From Camellia lanceoleosa (lineage: Eukaryota; Streptophyta; Magnoliopsida; Ericales; Theaceae), in contig CM045762.1 in NCBI GenBank assembly GCA_025200525.1, positions 24,121,374 through 24,185,373 of the forward strand: 64,000 nucleotides of DNA, given 5' to 3'. The notes beneath the pieces are model-generated. The model was not told the origin of the DNA. It was given only the letters and a program-made list of their open reading frames with translations, and did not search any database. This document shows, in pieces, positions 56,775-64,000 of this stretch. The translations under genes and the position numbers were made by a program. Position 1 is the stretch's first letter; the number at the start of each line of letters is the position of its first letter.

Positions 56775-57608
56775 CACCATGTAGACACCCCATTTTTGAT
56801 TGACCGACCTTAAGACTCAGACGTCATCGATTGAGCACTCAGTTATGGTGCATGTTGGGCTCATTTCGAGTCTCCAGATTTTTGGCTGAGAGCCTTGCCT
56901 CCGGGCCTCTAAACTCTTTTGCGCTTTGGCTCGGTTTGTGGACCGAATCTTGTTTCTCTTCCCAGAGGGAGGGAGAGGTCTTGTAGACTATCTCCTTGTG
57001 GTCGTAGACCACTTTTCCTGCCTGAAGACTAGTTTTCGATTTTCGGAGCCTTCGGCCGCGCGTCTTGGCTCGGGACCGCTTAACGTTCTCTATTTGGCGT
57101 GGTTTTTGAACCAGTTGCCTCTGCCTAGAGGAACACCGTGGTCCGGGAGACTACTTTTGTGGTTGCATACCACTTTTGGTGACCGTAGGCTAGTTTTCGG
57201 GGCTTTTGGCCGCGTGCTTTGCCTCCCGATCTCTCTTCTTGCATCCGTTTTGGTTTATTTTTGGTACAAACCTTGATTTCCTTGTTTGGAAGGTGGTACA
57301 AGGGTGGGAGACCACTTTTGCTCCTTGGAGACCACTTTTCCTTCTGCCAGCCAGTTTTCTGGTCGGATAATTGGCTTGCTTGGTCTTTGGGCCACTTTTT
57401 CTGGTCAACCACCACACCACTAGCTTTCTTTCATGCCCTGGACTCTCTCTCACCATGGCCGACCAGTTTGTGTCTTGGAAGACCACTTGAAGTGGTTGGC
57501 CGACCACTTTAAGTAGTAGGCGGATCACTTCAAGTGGTCAACTGCTTTTTGGCACCTTTTTAGAGATATTTTCCTCCAGTTGGCACAGCTGGAGGGCATT
57601 AGAGCTAT

Positions 57609-57684
57609 CCTCCATACACGTGTATGGAGGGATTTGTTTAAAGCTTAGCTTCTCCAAGAAGCTTTGCCTTTTAGTTTCTATAAG
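57609..57684 (+). promoter_or_regulatory. LTR core promoter: G-box palindrome plus TATA box
   Basis: The 22-bp perfect palindrome (57609-57630) has the core CTCCATACACGTGTATGGAG and contains CACGTG. The TATA box CTATAAGAGG begins at 57678, about 50 bp downstream. Same arrangement as at 15561-15642 on the other strand. Confidence 0.6.
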
Positions 57685-58160
57685 AGGGAGGCTCCTCCTC
57701 CCTCCTCTAGGTTCAAAAAAAACTTCCTTGACCCATACATATAATCTATATCTATACATCTTCATTTCTCTCTTGTTTTGTGCCTTAAAGTGTAGATTTG
57801 TCTCACTTTTGTACACAAACACACACTCAAACACCTTGCTTGTGTTGCTGAGGCTTCTTGAAGTTGTTTTTGGTGTTCTTGGGTTGGTTTGAGCTTGGAA
57901 AACTTGCTGAAGTTGTAGTTATAAAGGAGGTCTTCAAGGGCGAGTCTTTAGCCCTTAAATCCCCCATTCTTGCTTAAGCTTTTAGTCCTTCTTGCATACT
58001 TTTTTAAGCTTATCTCTTAACTGGAAAAAGTTTTTTTTTTTGCATGCTTAAAATAGTTGTTTAAGGTCACTTTTTCGTTTGTGGTGATTTACCCCCTCTC
58101 AGGCCTTGTTAGGCCTTATTTTGAGCCATCCCTTTAGGCTCTTGTTGAAGCCTTTGCATG

Positions 58161-58247
58161 ACCTTTCTACCACTGAAATCCAGAGGATTTTCAGTTGTGG
58201 AAAGGTAGTTTTGGTGTCCTAAAGAGGAGAGGGTCATCCCCTCTCCT
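58161..58247 (+). other. Paired hairpins in the LTR transcribed region
   Basis: Hairpin 1: ACCTTTCTACCACTGAAATC pairs with its downstream arm (to 58206), with two mismatches and a bulge over about 21 bp. Hairpin 2: AGGAGAGGG / CCCTCTCCT at 58225-58247. Both correspond to 14981-15060 in the related LTR. Confidence 0.5.
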
Positions 58248-59769
58248 TGTATTGTGTTTACTAGCTTCATATACCTCATGTTTGAGCACCTTTGTTAAGC
58301 TTGTGTTAGCTTGTTCTTAGCTAGTATTTGTGGTTATTTTGCTGAGGCATGTCACTGTTTTTACTTGCTTTGGTCACTCCACGCATGGTTAATACACTTG
58401 TAGTGTAAATCACACAAACTAGTCTTGTATGCCTTATGAAGTAGCATGTCATTCTAGCTTGTTTTCTTTCCATTTCAGCATGTTTTTTGTGATGTTTTTC
58501 CATGTCATGACTCTGTTTTGGTTTGGTTTGGTTAGCCTTTGCATGCTCCATGCACTTGTAGTGCATTTCCATGAAATGGCCTAACATGCATCATGCTTTA
58601 ACATGTCATTTTAGCATGCTTTTGGCTTAACTTAAAGAAGATTTTGTTCATGTTTTACCATGTTTAAGGTCTGACTTTAGTTGTTTTGGCCATCCATGAC
58701 TTGCTTTGTATAGCCTTGGTTCAATCTAGCTTGTTAGCTTTGTGTATTGAGTCCACTAGCATGCATTACTTGGACTATTTTAATGATTTGGCATCATTTA
58801 TTATGTGATTTCAGTCCATGTTTCATGGCCATGCATTCACATTTTCCACTCATTCAATGCGTTGGAGGATTTGCCCCTTTATGCCTTAACATGAACCATT
58901 GCGTATGCCTTCATGCCTTAGCTCGTGAGCCATCATTTCAGTGTTTATTTAGGGTTATTATGCCATGATATAACTCTGATTTTTATTGGTTAAGTCATCC
59001 CATGCTTGGTCTTAATAGGTGTAGTGTAATCCACCTTATTTGCCTTGTATGCACCATGCTTCATGTCCTTCATGCTAGCATATTTTGGCTTCCTTCCATG
59101 CATGTTTTAGACTCATCTTAACATGTTCTAGGACTATTTTGGGTTGCCTTTTCCATATGCTTCATGTTTTGTATAGCTATAGTACAAGTGCTCTTGTTTG
59201 CTTCAAGCTTTGAGCACCATAGCATGCTTTATTTGTGTTGTGTACATGATTTGGCATCACTTAACATGACATTTTAAAGCATTTAGCATTGCCATGTTTC
59301 TACCTCAATCATGCTTTAAGTGCCTTTGAGTGTTATGCATCGTTGTCTAGTTTATGCCTTAGCTTGCATGCTTGCATGCCTAGGCCTTTGAGCCCTCATC
59401 TCAGCATGTTTAGGTCCTTATTTTGACCTACTTGAGCTCTGTCCATGCTTAGTTCATGCATTTGTGCCATGTATTGCATGCCTCCTTTGTAGTCCTCTTT
59501 ACTAGCTTCATGCTTTAAGGACCCTAGCATGCCATACTTGTGTTGTTTGAATGATTTGGCATCATTTCTTACCTCATTCCAGTGCACTTAGTGTTGCTAC
59601 ACTTCCACGTTTTTTACTCTTTAAGTGTTCTTGAGAGTTGCACCTTAGTGCCTTAATTGGTGAGCCAATTGGCATGCATGCTTGTATGTGTTTTTGGTGC
59701 CTTCATTTTAGCATTATGGCCTCTGTTTTGGCATGGCTGAGGTCTACCCCAATTCGGTTTAAGTCCATT

Positions 59770-59995
59770 GAGCATTGTGTATGCCATGTCACATCGCATC
59801 GTGCATGTTATGTTGTTGTTTGCATTGCGCATGCCATGCTCTTGGTTCGCATGGTGTATGCCATGATCATATTGCATTGAGTATGCCATGTTAGTCATTG
59901 CATTGTGTATGCTAGTTACCATTTGCATTGTGTATGCTAGTTGTCATGAGCATTGTGTATGCCATATAGTTCATTTGCATTGTGTATGCTAGTAT
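59770..59995. repeat. Degenerate tandem repeat GCATTGTGTATGC
   Basis: About eight units of 25-35 bp, each with GCATTG(T/C)G(T/C)ATGCCATG or ...ATGCTAG. Part of the CATGC-rich half of the solo LTR. Confidence 0.75.
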
Positions 59996-61974
59996 GATTA
60001 ATTGCATGTTTGCATGCATGTCCCTCCCATGTTTGTATGCCATGTTATGTGTTGCATTGTTGTTTGGAATAGGTGTTAGTCCAAACACGAGGAATGAAGG
60101 ACATTTCATACTTCAAGTGATGAAACGTGCCTCAATTCTCGGTCGCCGACGCTTTTGATCATACATGATAGAGTTCTAGGCTTTATGTGTTTACTTGTGC
60201 ATTCATTTTACATTGAATTGTGCAACTTCGCCTCTCGGCCATCATGCATTGAAATGCGCGATTAGTGGCCCGAGGGTCGAGAACCACACCCCATTGAGTT
60301 CATGACATGATAGGGAGGGTGGTTGTGCACACATATCTTGCAAATACATTGCCATGCTTGCTCTTTGTTGCAGCAAACTGGAATTCAACAGCAACAATTG
60401 GCCAGCTAGCCAGAAAAACTAGCTGGCCGACCACTTTTTCTATCTTGCAACAACAAAAGTGGTCGGCAGGTGTCTGGAGAGACCAAAAGTGGTCGGCCAC
60501 CCTCTCACAGGTCTCCCAAGATGAAGTTTCAGCTTTCTAGAGCTTGGTGTAGTATTCTGAGGGCAAATGAAAACAGAGGCAAATCGGGGCATCGCATTGG
60601 ATTTCCGAATGAGGCGACCGGGCTTGCATGCATTTCTTTCCCTCTGAGACTCCTGATTTACTGCTTTCCTTAGCTACCATGCTTAGATAGCTTGCTTTTG
60701 CTTTGGTTTGTACTTTAATAGTTAATGCGTTAGCTATTTCAATTTGCTTTGTAATAATTAGTTAACTAGGATTAGTTAATTAATTTGTTATGTAATAATT
60801 AGTTTAATTAGCTTAGATTAACTAGTTAGCTTCTTATTTAGTCCCTCTTTCGAGAGGGTGTATTGTTGTAATAAGCGTGTGTGTGTGTGTAATGCATGTC
60901 TTCCAACCTCCATTTCTTTCTCCCTTTTACTTAACCGCTTACGATGGTTAGTTTTAGGGCATATTTCATTTAGCATGCCTTATGCTCGCATGTTTGCATC
61001 ATTCATCTGCCTTGCATGCACCAGGCTCGGCGCATCATGCTAATTGCATTGTACTTTCAATACATGTATTTGAATACGTGTTCAACAGCATGTTATCAAA
61101 TTGCATTTCACATGACATCTTAGAATAGCCGAGCCTATTTTTAGTTGCATTTTCGCATGTGTTGCATTAGCCATCTTAACATGAACTAGGATCATGCATT
61201 GATTTCTAACTAGTTCTTTGTTTTGGCTCGGAGTACACTGTGAGTATTTACGCTTTAGCATACCGCACATGTGTTAATGTTGCCATGAAAGCATGCTTGC
61301 CATGAGGCTAACTGCTTATCTGATATAACTGCCTGAATGCCTGTGGGTGAAGGTTGGATTACTTGAATTGGAACAATTCATCAAAATCCTCGATTTAGCC
61401 TACTTGCGAGTAGCAAACTCCAAATCATTTTCAAGAAAAATGAACATGCAATGTTTTGTTCCAAATTAGGCGATCTAGTCTATACTTGTTTGCTGTGCGC
61501 ATTACGTAGTAAGATTAGCCAATTAACCAGAATAAGAGCACATATGTTTTCAAAAACAAGATATCATGCATAGTACAGGCCGATCTTTGATCGGGCGAGC
61601 GGGGGTGCTCATTAAATGACCTTCCCCTCTCGTACCCAAGTTCCCGAGCCGAGGCAACTTTGATGATGACGGACACGTGGCCTTAGGCACGAGTCAGGGT
61701 TTCCTAAATTCCCCCAAAATAAAATATTTAGGTGGCGACTCTGTATCTGGAAAAGCAGTCCATATTTGGCACTTCTTTATAAAAATCAGTTTTCCAAAAT
61801 GATTTGCCAGATTTGGACTCTTTGGTGATTTATCGGTCTCACATCGCACATTGTGAGATTAGATTCAGAACCGTGACATTGAGTCCAAACTGTAGTATGC
61901 TCGGAACAAGACGAGATTCACACCCCTCGCGAGTGCGGATGTCGGGGAGTTCCCGAGAGCGCGTCTACACACCA

Positions 61975-62380
61975 CCAGAACCGAGAAAACCGCTGATCTT
62001 GTACCTGTCAGTGACAAACTCAACCATGGGGTGTATGTTAGCTCAAGGGTCGGAGGCCAAGGTAGAGAAAGCCATTTATTACTTGAGCAAGAAAATGCTA
62101 GATTACGAGACCCGTTACACTCCCCTTGAAGAATCTTATCTAGCCTTGGTATGGGTTACTCGGAAGTTAAGGCACTACCTATTAGCTACCTCTGTAATCC
62201 TGGTTTTGAGATTAGATCCCATCAAATATATTTTTGAGAAACCAGTGCTTACGGGTAGGCTAGCCCGTTGGTTGCTTCTTCTCTCCGCATTTGATCTTAC
62301 ATATGTTACACGCAAGTCGGTTAAAAGGAGAGCTGTAGCGGAATTCCTAGCAGATCACCCAGTAGAAGAAGATGAAGCGG
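61975..62380 (+). pseudogene. RT-linked RNase H of the Ogre-like element
   Basis: Continues the RT frame: EPRKPLILYLSVTNSTMGCM, then AIYYLSKKMLDYETRYTPLE, ESYLALVWVTRKLRHYL, ARWLLLLSAFDLTYVTRKSV and AEFLADHP. This RNase H removes template RNA during cDNA synthesis. The frame is open throughout, from the TSD at 61970 into the next domain; its apparent continuation upstream to 61804 is LTR sequence read through and not part of the protein. Confidence 0.88.
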
Positions 62381-62889
62381 TGGATTATGTTTTCCCAAAT
62401 AAGGATATTCTACAAATAGAGGAGAAAACGTGGACGATGTACTTTGATGGAGCAGGCAATCAATACCGTTATGGGATCAGTGTGTTGTTGATAGCACCCG
62501 ATGACTCTCCTATACCTTTAGCCTTCAAACTCTGGTTCAAAGTATCCAACAACGAAGCAAAATATGAGGCGTGTATTGCTGGTTTAGAAGTCGTCCTGGA
62601 ACTAGGGGCAAAAAGGTTGGACGTCATCGGGGATTCGAACTTGGTTGTGTCTCAAGGCAACGGAGATTGGCGGGAAAAAGAAGAGAAAATGAAAGTTTAC
62701 CATCAAGTCTTGGATATGCTAATTATGAGGTTTGCAAAGCTAACGTTTACCCATCTGCTAAGAGAGAACAACCAATTCGTTGATTCACTGGCAACTCTAT
62801 CTTCAATGGTAGACATTCCATTAGGAGTCAGGATACGTCCGATCATTATTGAACAGAAGTACATGCCTATGAAACCGTTGTCGCGATAG
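62381..62889 (+). pseudogene. Archaeal-type RNase H of the Ogre-like element
   Basis: Second RNase H, in frame with the first. WTMYFDGAGNQYRYGISVLL holds the first Asp, VSNNEAKYEACIAGLEVVLE the Glu, LDVIGDSNLVVSQ the next Asp, and LLRENNQFVDSLATLSSM the last Asp. The domain looks intact. It ends at 62889 (SR, TAG) after PLGVRIRPIIIEQ. The domain order RH-aRH-INT is that of the Tat lineage. Confidence 0.88.
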
Positions 62890-64000
62890 ATGAGGCTTCA
62901 GACAAGAACCCTTGGTACTATGATATCTGGAATTTTCTAGAAAATGAGGTGTATCTAACAGGACCAAATGCCAAGGACAAAAGGGAAATACGGCGTCTGG
63001 CCGTTCAATTTATCATCTATAGTGGCAAGTTGTACAAAAGAGGCCATCTGGGAATGCACAAGCTATGTATTGAGAGCGAGAAATCAAAGCGCCTTATGGA
63101 GGCCATTCACGGAGAAAAGTGCAGAGCCCATATGAATGGTGTAATGCTTGCCCGAAAAATCCTTAGACAAGGCTATTACTGGTCAACCATGGAAGAGGAT
63201 TGTATTCGTTTTGTTCGGAGATGTCATAAATGCCAGATTCATGCCAATCACATGAACATTCTGTCGTCGAAGCTCTACAACATGACTTCACTATGGCCAT
63301 TTTTTGTTTGGGGAATAGATGTAATTGGTGCAGTTACGCCAAAGGGATCAAATGGGCATGAGTTCATCCTGGTAGCAATCAGCTACTTCATGAAATGGGT
63401 AGAGGCCCAGTCCTACTCTGTTTTGAAAGCATCGCATGTGGCTAAGTTCATCAAAAACAACATCATCGGCCGGTAGGGAGTGCCCAATGAAATTATCTCC
63501 GATAATGGCTACTTCAAGAAAGAGGTGCTGGATCTGCTTGAGAAATATAACGTGGCTTTCCATAAGTCATCAACCTACAGACCACAGACCAATGGGGCTA
63601 TTGAAACTATGAACAAAAATATCAAGAGAATTCTACAGAAGATGGTGGAAACCTATAGGGATTAGCCAGATAAATTACCATTTGCACTCTGGGGCTACAA
63701 AACCTCAATCCGAACATCTACAGGGGCAACCCCCTATTCTCTTGTCTACGAGATGGAGGCTGTTTTGTCGATCGAAATTGAAGTGCCATCGCTGCGAGTT
63801 ATGGCTAAGTGTCAGATAGCAAAGGCAGATTGGCAGCAAAGTAGGTTTGAAGAGTTAATGTTGTTTGATGAGAGAAGAGTAAGAGCATTGTATCATGTCC
63901 AGGGTTACCAATGCCAAATCACTAAGGCTTTCAACAAAAAAGTTAAGTCCAGAAATTTGAAAGAAGGGGACATAGTGCTGAAAGACAACTGGGCTCCCGT
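62890..64000 (+). pseudogene. Integrase of the Ogre-like element, runs off the window
   Basis: Starts with WYYDIWNFL-type linker sequence (62912-62940). The HHCC zinc-binding module follows (HGEKCRAHMNGVML...CHKCQIHAN, about 63108-63245), then the catalytic core with Asp in FVWGIDVIGAV (about 63310), Asp in ISDNGYFKKEV (about 63500) and Glu in GAIETMNKNIKRI (about 63600). TAG codons at 63474-63476 and 63663-63665 interrupt the core, the latter where relatives have Trp. The C-terminal part (GATPYSLVYEMEAVLSIEIE; VKSRNLKEGDIVLKDNWAP) is open to the window end, so the terminus is not seen. Confidence 0.88.

Larger units (their letters stand above)
56780..61969 (+). mobile_element. Giant solo LTR (5.2 kb), Ogre-like family
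   Basis: Starts TGTAGACACCCCATTTTTGA, ends GAGCGCGTCTACA, flanked by CACCA (56775-56779 and 61970-61974). Inside the RT-RNase H tether of the host element; its removal restores the frame exactly. G-box palindrome and TATA box at 57609-57684, two hairpins at 58161-58247, CATGC-rich tract 58300-60050 with a tandem GCATTGTGTATGC repeat, conserved TGGCGACTCTG block at 61733. No coding. Same family as 12274-16041. Confidence 0.92.
44102..64000 (+). mobile_element. Ogre-like Tat-lineage retrotransposon, partial, with two nested solo LTRs
   Basis: 5' LTR 44102-47378, PBS 47384, gag from 48286, protease, G-patch-like region, RT, RNase H, archaeal-type RNase H and integrase, all on the plus strand. 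The 3' LTR lies beyond the window. Cut by solo LTRs at 50760-53980 and 56780-61969. The very long LTR, the PBS type, the VLVDTGSA protease and the second RNase H point to the Ogre branch of Tat. Many premature stops show that the copy is dead. Confidence 0.9.

Noticed and set aside
61804..61969. N-terminal extension of the RNase H frame
   Set aside because: The open frame extends upstream through solo-LTR sequence by chance; the true protein enters at the CACCA junction from 56774.

Overview
This is nuclear DNA of a land plant, almost certainly a flowering plant with a large, repeat-rich genome. Evidence: spliced exons of PETC (the nuclear-encoded chloroplast Rieske protein), a MuDR-type transposase with a SWIM zinc finger, two Ty3/Gypsy elements of the plant-specific Tat lineage (each with a second, archaeal-type RNase H), a plant LINE, a CACTA element and long stretches without coding. 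I cannot name the species. No intact host gene was found; nearly everything is transposable elements nested in one another.

Layout. (1) 1-2005 and 22755 to about 25870: a decayed Mutator-like element (MULE). (2) 2006-22754: a complete Tat-lineage LTR retrotransposon on the minus strand, inserted in the MULE. It has 408-bp LTRs, a perfect GAGTT target duplication, a PBS, gag, protease, RT, two RNase H domains and integrase on the minus strand, two ORFs on the opposite strand between integrase and the 3' LTR, and two tandem-repeat arrays. Two very long solo LTRs (4769-9674 and 12274-16041) landed inside it, each with its own 5-bp duplication. (3) 26128-27420: an LTR with its PBS. (4) 27481-34668: a solo LTR carrying a 4.6-kb CACTA element at 28467-33062. 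(5) 34864-42549: the remains of PETC on the minus strand, exons 2, 3 and 4 in correct order, pushed apart by a solo LTR (35507-37824), a LINE (about 38685-41185), an LTR fragment and a MITE with a SINE in it. (6) 44102-64000: an Ogre-like Tat element on the plus strand, running off the window. Its 5' LTR, PBS, gag, protease, G-patch-like linker, RT, two RNase H domains and integrase are present, but its body is cut by two more solo LTRs (50760-53980 and 56780-61969).

How the parts work together. The retrotransposon domains are the ordinary gag-pol functions: capsid, processing, reverse transcription, integration. All copies here look inactive because of stop codons, frameshifts or insertions. 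Removing each solo LTR plus one target duplication rejoins the interrupted reading frame or repeat, so the order of insertions can be read directly. The most informative observations are the exploded PETC pseudogene, the spliced antisense ORFs of the Tat element, six solo LTRs with perfect target duplications, and shared LTR features: hairpin pairs downstream of the TATA box, a G-box palindrome 50 bp upstream of it, and a primer-binding-site look-alike near the LTR end.
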